From Gammaproteobacteria bacterium RIFCSPHIGHO2_02_FULL_42_13 (lineage in GTDB: Bacteria; Pseudomonadota; Gammaproteobacteria; UBA12402): 8,132 nt of DNA. Shown one piece after another: positions 1 to 6,526 of the stretch. Under the pieces are notes generated by a model. It was not told where the DNA came from. It ran no database searches and was given only the letters and a program-made list of their open reading frames with translations. How positions within the stretch are numbered: the first letter of the stretch is position 1; every line of letters begins with the position of its first letter. Position numbers and translations under genes: made by a program. The stretch covers positions 1 through 8,132 of the forward strand of contig MGXQ01000025.1 in NCBI GenBank assembly GCA_001801405.1. Direction: 5' to 3'.

Positions 1-155
1 TTTGAATGGTCTCCTATTTTAAAGTAAGAAATCTCCGCTGCTTGCAAAGCGAGTGAAACCCAGGGCTTTCATCCTGGGTTTCGCTTCGCTTCACCCAGGC
101 TACACTTGCTGCAAGCAGCGGAGATTTCTTACTTTAAAATAGGAGACCATTCAAA
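1..155. repeat. 45-bp perfect inverted repeat element (MITE/REP-like)
   Basis: Positions 1-45 are the exact reverse complement of 111-155, giving 45 paired bases around a 65-base centre. The left arm touches the window edge. The bases after the right arm are A, so the repeat may extend further out on the left. The centre holds a smaller palindrome of its own. It encodes no protein. Arms this long and perfect, with a palindromic core and no gene, fit a non-autonomous mobile element or a two-copy composite of a dispersed repeat. The element ends 15 bases past the stop of the minus-strand ATPase gene, so any read-through transcript would fold into a very long hairpin there. No flanking target-site duplication can be tested because the left flank is missing. 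Confidence 0.85.
55..99. repeat. Nested palindrome with two competing hairpins
   Basis: GAAACCCAGG at 55-64 pairs perfectly with CCTGGGTTTC at 73-82 across an 8-base loop. This stem can extend outward imperfectly, with a bulge and a wobble pair, using 48-54 and 83-90. The same CCTGGGT (73-79) can instead pair with ACCCAGG at 93-99, so the two folds exclude each other. From memory, CCTGGGTTTCGC...ACCCAGGCTAC motifs recur as intergenic palindromes in many proteobacterial genomes. I infer that this is such a unit, embedded in the larger 1-155 element. Confidence 0.7.
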
Positions 156-170
156 AACAGAATTGCCTAC

Positions 171-1589
171 TCAATTCAGAATCTCACTAAAATCAATTAT
201 ATCCGCAAAATATCCCTGCTCGATAACCGCGTTTTCAATGCCATTCACATGAATCAACACCGGTCGACAAGAAATCCCTTTGGGTCGTTTTAATCTTGAA
301 ATCTTTTCTCGCATTTCACCTATCACACGTTCGGTGATTTTATTTTTGGAAAATTTAATTTCACAAACATATACGGTGCCAAAACGCGTTTGAATCAAAT
401 AATCGATTTGACATCCCAATTGCGTAGCAGTTTTATGTTGGAAAAAAGGATTTTCTGACAAGATATCCTCTGACCTGATAGACAATTTTTTCCATAAAAA
501 TTCTCTATTGTTTAAAACCAAATTCTCAACCTGTAATGCGATGATGGCTTCCCAACCAGGTAGCGCATAGAGAGATTTAAAATCAAAGGCATTTCTCTCG
601 ATTTTCGTCTTGTATTTTTGAATATATTTTAAATAAAAGCGCAAATAATTATCGCTGAGTCGGAATTTGCTTAATTTAGCATCTTTACCCTCTTTTAAAT
701 GCCATGTATAATCTCTACTCAAAAAACCCGCTAAAATTAATTCGTCCAGATAATCTGATATCCTACCTGACATCTCTGTACCCAATAATTGGCTAATCTC
801 CTTGAATTCTTTACTGCCCTGCGCCAACAGCTCGACGATTCTTTTATAGGTTTCGCTGTTTCTTAAAAAAAGATTTGAAAAAATTCTCTCAAATTCATCC
901 ACTAAAAAAGCCCCTTTTGTAAAACACATGTTTTTAATATTGGCTTCTGCGCTCAACTTTGGGTCTATTTCCTCTAAATATCGTGGGATGCCACTGGTCA
1001 CTGATAAAATTTTTAATTTTTCCATCACAGAAATATCTGCCATGCCCCAAAACTGCTGACAGTCATTTAAGGGTAATTCCTCCAATGTTAATACAAACGA
1101 GATACGACCCACAAAACCGGTGCTGCTTAAAACATTCTTTTCTATCCAAGACGAGGCCGATCCGCATACAATTAGCATGAGTTGATGATTTTTTTTAAAA
1201 TGCTGGTCCCAGGTGTTTTTGAGTTTGCCCAAAAAATCGGGATCTTTGTCACCCATCCAAGATATTTCATCCAACAGAATAACGACCCGTCCTTTTTTTA
1301 CCTTGTCTGCCAACAACCAAAACAAATCATTCCAATCCTGTGCTTGCACTTTTGGAAATCCTTGTTGGCTGAGCTGACTGGCGAATTCGTTGCGCTGTGA
1401 CTGTGCTGTCGTTTTTTCTGTTGGCGCAATGCCCGAAAATGTATAAAATTTATATGGTTTTGCGAATTCTTCTATAAGGCGACTTTTGCCGATTCTACGG
1501 CGGCCTCGCACGACCAAAAAAGACGCGGATCGCTGTTGAGCCAATCGTTTTAAAAGTGTTAATTCTTTTTCACGCCCAATGAATTTCAT
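171..1589 (-). CDS. ATP-binding protein, ATPase_2 (archaeal-type AAA) with DUF234 C-terminus
   Basis: This 472-residue protein has the layout of the ATPase_2/DUF234 family, which is widespread in archaea and patchily found in bacteria. The N-terminus starts FIGREKEL, the usual opening of the family. The P-loop is G29-RRRI-GKS36 and Walker B is VVILLDE at 102-108, followed by ISWM. A sensor-like strand LIVCGSASSWI lies near residue 140. The C-terminus carries QID396 followed by E410-I-K412, matching the D...ExK core of PD-(D/E)XK nuclease folds, as reported for DUF234. The length is normal for the family and both motif sets are intact, so the gene looks functional. The start is supported by GGAG about 10 bases upstream. 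No signal peptide or membrane segment is visible. The cellular role of the family is not established; a defence or mobile-element role is sometimes suggested but nothing here proves it. The gene stands alone, convergent with nothing visible and next to the 1-155 repeat. Confidence 0.9.
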   Translation of the reverse strand: MKFIGREKELTLLKRLAQQRSASFLVVRGRRRIGKSRLIEEFAKPYKFYTFSGIAPTEKTTAQSQRNEFASQLSQQGFPKVQAQDWNDLFWLLADKVKKGRVVILLDEISWMGDKDPDFLGKLKNTWDQHFKKNHQLMLIVCGSASSWIEKNVLSSTGFVGRISFVLTLEELPLNDCQQFWGMADISVMEKLKILSVTSGIPRYLEEIDPKLSAEANIKNMCFTKGAFLVDEFERIFSNLFLRNSETYKRIVELLAQGSKEFKEISQLLGTEMSGRISDYLDELILAGFLSRDYTWHLKEGKDAKLSKFRLSDNYLRFYLKYIQKYKTKIERNAFDFKSLYALPGWEAIIALQVENLVLNNREFLWKKLSIRSEDILSENPFFQHKTATQLGCQIDYLIQTRFGTVYVCEIKFSKNKITERVIGEMREKISRLKRPKGISCRPVLIHVNGIENAVIEQGYFADIIDFSEILN

Positions 1590-1625
1590 CGCCCTATCTC
1601 CGTACTTTTAATAATCAAAAATCAT

Positions 1626-1699
1626 TTTACAGAACCATTATAGCACGGCATTGTGGAGAACCAAACTCTTTTTTGATTTTTTACAGAACCGATTCTAGC
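1626..1699. repeat. Duplicated promoter segment (imperfect direct repeat)
   Basis: TTTACAGAACC followed by ATTATAGC at 1626-1644 recurs as TTTACAGAACC, one extra G, then ATTCTAGC at 1680-1699, an offset of 54 bases. A third AGAACC lies between them at 1657-1662. The first copy contains the minus-strand TATAAT of the ATPase promoter. The second contains TAGAAT in the equivalent place, without the TG extension and with no well-spaced -35, so it looks like a decayed or weak second promoter, or a repeated regulator site. Confidence 0.5.
1637..1664 (-). promoter_or_regulatory. Probable promoter of the ATPase gene
   Basis: Read on the minus strand there is a perfect TATAAT (1637-1642) preceded by TGC, an extended -10. 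A weak -35-like TTGGTT (1659-1664) lies 16 bases upstream. Transcription would begin near 1630 and leave a leader of about 40 nt carrying the GGAG ribosome site of the ATPase gene. The extended -10 can compensate for the poor -35. Confidence 0.6.
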
Positions 1700-1993
1700 G
1701 GGGACCTGGCGCTCAACTGCTCACTCAAAGTTAAGGCGCGAAGCTTCTGTGGCAAAACCTCTGCGCAGGGACTCATTGTGGGCACCAATTTTGCTACTAA
1801 AACAACCTCGCTTTGTAATACAAGCCTATCACGATTATGCATGCGACAAACAAACACTAGTAACGCGAATTCCAGATAAGCGTTTGGCTGCAAATGCGCC
1901 ATTTTTGGCCATTATTGAACATAATTGCATGCTCATACAACCCACTAAACCATTGTAAGCCAAAAAATACACCAAATAGGGCAAAATTCATAC
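1700..1993. other. Intergenic stretch with no convincing gene
   Basis: This stretch lies between the divergent ATPase and fis promoters. Short open frames of 68-73 codons occur on both strands (about 1673-1958). They overlap each other, lack recognisable ribosome sites and have compositions that resemble no family I know. I see no RNA gene or strong hairpin. It could contain eroded coding sequence, but I cannot name a parent gene. A Fis-like AT tract at 1959-1973 is its only suggestive element. Confidence 0.5.
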
Positions 1994-2021
1994 TTGAGTA
2001 CAAAAAATCTGGTGTTATAAT
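1994..2021 (+). promoter_or_regulatory. fis promoter (extended -10)
   Basis: TTGAGT (1994-1999) and a perfect TATAAT (2016-2021) are separated by 16 bases, and TGT directly precedes the -10, giving an extended -10 promoter. Transcription would start near 2028 and give a leader of about 125 nt before fis. That leader can form a short GGCCG/CGGCC stem (2034-2038 with 2068-2072) and has a run of T at 2120-2127 without a convincing terminator stem. This is the best-formed promoter in the window, in keeping with an abundant protein such as Fis. Confidence 0.75.
1998..2012 (+). promoter_or_regulatory. Candidate Fis autoregulatory site in the promoter spacer
   Basis: The 15 bases fit the degenerate Fis pattern G-N3-A-W5-T-N3-C at every fixed position except the last, which is G rather than C. 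The core is an uninterrupted A6 tract followed by T. It sits between the -35 and -10 of fis, where binding would block RNA polymerase. A second partial match lies upstream at 1959-1973, with the T replaced by A. E. coli fis is known to be autorepressed; here this is inferred. The pattern is degenerate and chance hits are frequent in AT-rich DNA. Confidence 0.3.
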
Positions 2022-2153
2022 GATCGCCAGAGTGGCCGTAGACGCTCACCAATTTTAGGAAGCAAAGCGGCCGGATACGCGACATCGCTAATTTGTACGA
2101 CAACAAAAAATTTAGGACGTTTTTTTTAACTACTCAATAGAGGGCAAAAACCA

Positions 2154-2441
2154 ATGAACAGCATAGTAGACACAATGGAAGCAACAATGACTGCACCGGT
2201 AACCCAAACACAACAACCACTGCGCAATAGTGTACGTGATTCACTCAATCACTATTTCGGGCAATTGGGTGATACGATTATTAACAATCTTTACGAGATG
2301 GTGTTAGCTGAAGTGGAAGCACCTCTTTTAGAACTCGTGATGCAATATACCAAAGGCAACCAATCCAAAGCAGCAATCTTATTAGGATTAAGCCGCGGCA
2401 CATTGCGCAAAAAATTAAAAATTTACAGTTTGTTAGACTAA
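2154..2441 (+). CDS. fis: DNA-binding nucleoid protein Fis
   Basis: A 95-residue Fis, close to the 98 residues of the E. coli protein. The core is nearly identical to E. coli Fis as remembered: PLR-SV at 22-27, YF-QL at 34-38, NLYE-VLAEVE-PLL at 45-59, VMQYTKGNQ at 62-70, and a C-terminal helix-turn-helix with RGTLRKKLK at 81-89, including the Arg, Thr and Lys residues that contact DNA. Fis dimers bend DNA and act as a global regulator of stable RNA synthesis, recombination and, in Legionella, Dot/Icm effector genes. The start is fixed by AGAGGG at 2139-2144, 9 bases upstream. The gene has its own promoter and terminator and is monocistronic. No dusB-like gene precedes it, unlike the dusB-fis operon of enterobacteria. 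The N-terminal 20 residues are divergent, as usual in this family. Some Legionellales carry several Fis paralogues, so this may not be the only copy. Confidence 0.97.
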   Translation: MNSIVDTMEATMTAPVTQTQQPLRNSVRDSLNHYFGQLGDTIINNLYEMVLAEVEAPLLELVMQYTKGNQSKAAILLGLSRGTLRKKLKIYSLLD

Positions 2442-2462
2442 TTACCATTTACTCAATTAAAC

Positions 2463-2497
2463 TCCCTGCGATTGTCATAGTCGTAGGGAATTTTTTT
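2463..2497 (+). terminator. Intrinsic terminator after fis
   Basis: TCCCTGCGA at 2463-2471 pairs with TCGTAGGGA at 2481-2489 with one G-U pair. The stem can extend by two further pairs around a 5-base loop. It is followed by T7 at 2491-2497. It begins 22 bases after the fis stop and separates fis from the dotU operon. Confidence 0.88.
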
Positions 2498-2564
2498 GTC
2501 CCTTTCATCTCTGCATTCGCTCGTCGAAATAACAAGTAAAAACACTGGATTCATGATCAAATAT

Positions 2565-2591
2565 CTGGCAATCTTAACAATATGATACAAT
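2565..2591 (+). promoter_or_regulatory. Probable promoter of the dotU-icmF-hyfB-like operon
   Basis: TACAAT (2586-2591) is preceded by TGA, giving an extended -10. A loose -35, CTGGCA (2565-2570), lies at a short spacing of 15 bases. Because the fis terminator isolates the operon, a promoter is required between 2498 and 2608, and this is the best candidate. It predicts a start near 2598, about 11 bases before the dotU ATG, so the mRNA would have a very short leader. A Fis-like pattern (2555-2569, 8 of 9 fixed positions) overlaps the -35. Confidence 0.4.
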
Positions 2592-2608
2592 GAAAAATTT
2601 CGGCAAAT

Positions 2609-3418
2609 ATGAGCACAACACAACTACAAATCATGCGACGTATTGGCACGCGATCAGCAAAAGCGCAGGAATATCGCCGCCTCATGCCCGAGCTACCTGC
2701 AACGCCCCGCACTGTTAAACACGCATTAGTCCCTAATCGTAATCGGCTCATGATCGCTGCAGGACGTTTATTTTCCATTATTACACAATTACGTTATAAA
2801 CCGGACTATGAAGACCTCCCTGCCTTACGCGGGCATTTATTGAAAGAGCTACAGCAATTTCAATGCACCGCAGAGAGATTCGGCTATGATGTTGATAGCA
2901 TCATGATCAGCCGCTATAGCTTATGCGCAGGCATCGACGATATTATTAACAAAACAACCTGGGGCATCAAAGGCGATTGGCAATCCATGAGCCTCCTCTC
3001 AAACCTGCAACAGGGCATCACGTCAGATGAACGATTTTTTCTCATTTTGGACAAAGCGTGCCGCGCACCACAAAAGTTCATTGATACCATCGAGCTAATG
3101 TATATTTGTCTCAATTTAGGTTTTGAAGGAAAATTTCGCGATCAAAAATACGAAAGAAACCGACTGCAACAAATGATTGATTACGTCTACAGCGTCATTC
3201 GAAAATCTCGCGGCGAATTCGACAGATGTCTTTCCCCATCCATCTATAAAACGGCCATGCCTCCACGACGCAAGTTTCCATTAGCCGGCATTATTTTAAC
3301 AAGTTGTTTAATTATTATTGGCATTTATGGTAGTATGAACTACTTGTTGGGGATTTACTCCAATCAAGCAACACAACAATTACAACATATCACGAATACT
3401 ATTTCGACCACAACGTAA
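2609..3418 (+). CDS. dotU: Type IVB secretion system protein DotU/IcmH
   Basis: This 269-residue inner-membrane protein belongs to the DotU/IcmH (TssL-like) family. The conserved domain covers roughly residues 44-202: N-RLM-AAG-LF near 45-55, the hallmark SRYSLCAGIDDIINKTTWG at 101-119, W124 and the LL pair, ERFFLILDKA at 141-150, and ELMYICLNLGFEGKFR at 162-177. A single hydrophobic segment at 224-247 anchors the C-terminus, leaving a tail of about 22 residues outside; there is no OmpA-type peptidoglycan-binding extension. The family partners IcmF, and in Legionella the pair stabilises the Dot/Icm core and helps target it to the cell pole. The size (Legionella DotU is about 260 residues) and the LCAxIDD version of the motif favour type IVB over type VI, but distant TssL ancestry cannot be excluded by eye. 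The start lacks a ribosome site; Met9 is an in-frame alternative with none either. icmF follows after 8 bases. Confidence 0.93.
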   Translation: MSTTQLQIMRRIGTRSAKAQEYRRLMPELPATPRTVKHALVPNRNRLMIAAGRLFSIITQLRYKPDYEDLPALRGHLLKELQQFQCTAERFGYDVDSIMISRYSLCAGIDDIINKTTWGIKGDWQSMSLLSNLQQGITSDERFFLILDKACRAPQKFIDTIELMYICLNLGFEGKFRDQKYERNRLQQMIDYVYSVIRKSRGEFDRCLSPSIYKTAMPPRRKFPLAGIILTSCLIIIGIYGSMNYLLGIYSNQATQQLQHITNTISTTT

Positions 3419-3426
3419 CAACTAAT

Positions 3427-6400
3427 ATGTTGATGAACTTAAAACAGAATGAGCAATTAAAAATTTTGCAAAATCGTTTTAAAGAAATCACCAAATTTTT
3501 AAAAAAACCCTCCCTCTCCAATACCAAAACGGATATCAACTTATACAAATCTCCCTGGTATCTCGTCACCGGCCCCAAGAACGCAGGGAAAACGACATTA
3601 TTAGCTAACTCCGATCTACGCTTTATATTACAAAAAGCCATCAAAGATCCTCACAATATCGCCAATACAACATATTACGAATGGTGGGCAACCAAAGACG
3701 CTGTTCTTGTCGACACCCCGGGCATCAATATCCAACAAACGAATGAATCCTCAAAAGATTCGCAAATCGCATTCTTTAAACTATTAAAAAAATACTGTTA
3801 CAAAAAAACACTCAACGCGATCATTATCGTCATCAGCGTTGAAAACATCGCGCAAGATAAAGAACAAAATAAACAGCTGTTTTTTGAAAGCATTTGCAAC
3901 AACATCGAGCAATCAATTAAAATATTTGGCAAAAAAATCCCCTTTTATTTTGTCATCAACAAGTGCGACTTGATTCCTGGCTTTCGAGAATTTTTTGGCG
4001 AACAGAGCAAAGATGAACGCTGGCAACCCTGGGGTATTAAGCTCAGCAAACAACACCAAAAACCCACTAAGATACTCAACTTAGAATTCAATAAGTTGCT
4101 GCGCAGAATCAATGATCAATTAATCTGGCGATTACAACATGAACATCATCTTAACAAACGCTTCCTGATCAATGAGTTCCCTTTAGAAATGGAACAAGTT
4201 AAACAACATTTATTGAATTTTACCGATTATATTTATAATCACTTCAAACAGACACTATCAGTCAGAGGATTATTTTTTACTTCTGCAGCTCAAAAACTTT
4301 CACCGACTGAAAAAAATAAAGAAAAAACAAGCCCGCTAGCCGAACCTTTTATGACACGCGCTTATTTTACGCATGACCTGTTTGAGCAAATCTTCTTTCA
4401 AGAACGGTTTTTAGATGAGCGTTATTATTATGGCTATCTCAACAGTTGGGGAAAATTCGCATTTTTAGGTTTGCTCGGCGCCGCAGTCATCGCCTATTTT
4501 ACGCTCTATTTATTTGATTTTAAGCAACAAACCATCAACATCACCTCGGTGCAGCAGGTCATTGCATCCTATCAGTTATTGGCGCAAACGAAAGAACTCA
4601 AACAATCATCAATAGAATATAAACTCAAATTGCTCGACACCTTGCAACTCGCACTAAAAGATCTCAACGACAAACATTCGGTCATTAACACCATCATACA
4701 CCCGTCCAATCCGACGGAGCAATTAAGAAAACGTTTGTTAACGATTTATACGCAAGCATTGCAACATTTGTTATTACCTGAAATAACGCACGAATTATAC
4801 GATATCTTGCAAAATCCCAAACAAACACCCGCCGAACAATATGGTGCACTCAAAACTTATCTGATGATGCAAGATTCAACACGCTATAATCCAACAGACA
4901 TTGCATTGTTCATGCAATCGATTTGGCGCATGCGCTACTCCGCTAGCGTACAAGCACAACTCTTAAAACATCTACAAGCACTTTTAAACAAGAATCCACC
5001 CTTAGCACAAATCGATCAGCAATTAGTAAATACCGCTCGAAATACTCTGAAACAAGCGAGACCTATCGATTTGGCTTATACTATTTTACAAAACAATGTG
5101 AGCAACAACCAATTGTTATCTATCGACTTAAATGCGAGCAAATCTGCCGCGTCGATTCTTACTTTTTCAACACCAAACAGCGGCATCTTAAGCATGTACA
5201 CGGAAGCGAAATTCCCGAGTATTTACCCAGACCTGATTCAACAAAGCGCCCAAGAAGCATTGACCGGCAATTGGATTATTGGAATAACCGATGACTCACA
5301 CGCCTCCACACAAGCTATTAATGCGCTTAAACAAAAGCTCGCCGAACAATATCTCACCAATTACATCACGGCTTGGTCAGACTTTTCAAACACCATTAAA
5401 ACCGTTAATTTCACCGATATTGATCAGCTCAATATAGCACTCAAAATATTAGGGCAACCCAATTCACCCATTTCTCAATTAATTACATTGATTAAAAATA
5501 ATTTTCCGCCTACCATTCTCAACGTCAGCAACCAATTCCAAACGCTCGTCGCCTTAGCCAACAATGATCCGTCACAACAGGCCTCATTGCAAAATATTAC
5601 AAAGATGCTAGGCGATTTATCCGATTATTTATCACAAATCACGTCTGACAAAAAAGCTTTTGAACTCACCAGTTATCGCATGCGCAATCCAGATCAATCG
5701 GATCCCATTGAAATATTACTTGCCTCCGCGGCCAATTATCCAGAACCAATAAAAACTTGGCTGAATAACATTAGCATGAACGCATGGCAACTGATGACAT
5801 ATCAAACACAAGCTTATATTAACCAACAGTGGCAAAAACAAATTTTTCCTCAATATCAATCTCAATTAGCCGATCATTTTCCGTTCAACCCAAGCGCAAC
5901 CAAACAAACATTGTTAGATGATTTTGATGGATTCTTTGCGCCAAATGGCCTATTCGATAAATTCTTTATCACGTATCTTAAGCCCTTTATTGACACCTCT
6001 AAAATACCATGGACACTGAGAAATACGGACGGCGAAACATTACAATTATCGGGTCAAACGCTCACCCAGCTGGAACGCGTTTATATTATTCAATATAACT
6101 ATTTCCAACGCCGAAACGAAAAGTTGTTGATTCCGATGACATTACAGCTTGTGAATATGGAAAATAATTTAGATAACATCACGATTGCGCTAGGCAAACA
6201 ACAAACCACTTATAAAAATAGCAGCGCCTATCAACCCACTCAACTAAACTGGCCTGACGAAATGGATGCAAATACGGCGCAAGTTATCTTTACCAATACC
6301 GATGGTCAGCAAACGATTTTGCAGGAAGAGGGTCCCTGGGCCTGGTTAAAATTATTAAACAACGGCAACTTCCAAAAGATCCCGAACGCACAACAACAAT

Positions 6401-6522
6401 ATCAAGTCACGTTTGACAAAGACGGCAGTGCCGCTAACGTGGTCATCACCTTAGATCAACGCACTAATCCATTTTCGATGAATCTGTTTAAGGATTTTAG
6501 CTTGCCGGATACACTCGAATAA
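3427..6522 (+). CDS. icmF: Type IVB secretion system protein IcmF
   Basis: A 1031-residue IcmF/TssM-family protein, close to the roughly 970 residues of Legionella IcmF. The cytoplasmic N-terminal NTPase domain has P-loop G49-PKNA-GKT56, DTPG at 96-99 (G3) and NKCD at 178-181 followed by LIPGF (G4), so nucleotide-binding motifs look intact. The family motifs RGLFFTSAAQ (near 280) and a THDLFEQIFFQE-like stretch (near 320) follow. A single clear membrane segment at 344-363 is followed by a large, probably periplasmic, helical domain rich in Gln and Asn. The conserved C-terminal region includes FFAPNGLFDKFF at 836-847 and GPWAWLKLL starting at 969. Unlike type VI TssM there is no N-terminal two-helix membrane hairpin; the P-loop starts by residue 49. 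It works with DotU at the inner membrane. ATG codons at 3427 and 3433 are both possible starts; neither has a ribosome site, which suggests translation coupled to dotU. hyfB-like begins 4 bases after the stop. Confidence 0.93.
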   Translation: MLMNLKQNEQLKILQNRFKEITKFLKKPSLSNTKTDINLYKSPWYLVTGPKNAGKTTLLANSDLRFILQKAIKDPHNIANTTYYEWWATKDAVLVDTPGINIQQTNESSKDSQIAFFKLLKKYCYKKTLNAIIIVISVENIAQDKEQNKQLFFESICNNIEQSIKIFGKKIPFYFVINKCDLIPGFREFFGEQSKDERWQPWGIKLSKQHQKPTKILNLEFNKLLRRINDQLIWRLQHEHHLNKRFLINEFPLEMEQVKQHLLNFTDYIYNHFKQTLSVRGLFFTSAAQKLSPTEKNKEKTSPLAEPFMTRAYFTHDLFEQIFFQERFLDERYYYGYLNSWGKFAFLGLLGAAVIAYFTLYLFDFKQQTINITSVQQVIASYQLLAQTKELKQSSIEYKLKLLDTLQLALKDLNDKHSVINTIIHPSNPTEQLRKRLLTIYTQALQHLLLPEITHELYDILQNPKQTPAEQYGALKTYLMMQDSTRYNPTDIALFMQSIWRMRYSASVQAQLLKHLQALLNKNPPLAQIDQQLVNTARNTLKQARPIDLAYTILQNNVSNNQLLSIDLNASKSAASILTFSTPNSGILSMYTEAKFPSIYPDLIQQSAQEALTGNWIIGITDDSHASTQAINALKQKLAEQYLTNYITAWSDFSNTIKTVNFTDIDQLNIALKILGQPNSPISQLITLIKNNFPPTILNVSNQFQTLVALANNDPSQQASLQNITKMLGDLSDYLSQITSDKKAFELTSYRMRNPDQSDPIEILLASAANYPEPIKTWLNNISMNAWQLMTYQTQAYINQQWQKQIFPQYQSQLADHFPFNPSATKQTLLDDFDGFFAPNGLFDKFFITYLKPFIDTSKIPWTLRNTDGETLQLSGQTLTQLERVYIIQYNYFQRRNEKLLIPMTLQLVNMENNLDNITIALGKQQTTYKNSSAYQPTQLNWPDEMDANTAQVIFTNTDGQQTILQEEGPWAWLKLLNNGNFQKIPNAQQQYQVTFDKDGSAANVVITLDQRTNPFSMNLFKDFSLPDTLE

Positions 6523-6526
6523 AAAT

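Noticed and set aside
1..155. CRISPR or phage attachment site
   Set aside because: There are no regularly spaced direct repeats and no integrase or tRNA nearby; the structure is a single inverted repeat.
959..1400. Plus-strand open frames inside the ATPase gene
   Set aside because: They are antisense shadows of a gene with intact P-loop and family motifs.
1673..1958. Overlapping short open frames on both strands between the ATPase gene and fis
   Set aside because: They have no ribosome sites or recognisable domains, and mutually overlapping frames of this length arise by chance. They are not listed as genes.
2020..2058. Twelve-codon reading frame MIARVAVDAHQF upstream of fis, slightly like the N-terminus of PriA
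   Set aside because: Its ATG overlaps the -10 hexamer, so it would not be in the transcript. It has no ribosome site, and the similarity covers only about nine residues with nothing PriA-like after it.
2101..2130. T-run at 2120-2127 as an attenuator terminator in the fis leader
   Set aside because: No stable GC-containing stem directly precedes the T-run, only weak A/T pairing.
3399..3644. Minus-strand open frame over the start of icmF
   Set aside because: It is antisense to the conserved P-loop region of IcmF and has no motif of its own.
2609..6522. Type VI secretion (TssL-TssM) assignment for the pair
   Set aside because: Protein sizes, the missing N-terminal membrane hairpin in IcmF, the lack of a peptidoglycan-binding tail in DotU and the absence of type VI neighbours favour type IVB, although the families are homologous.
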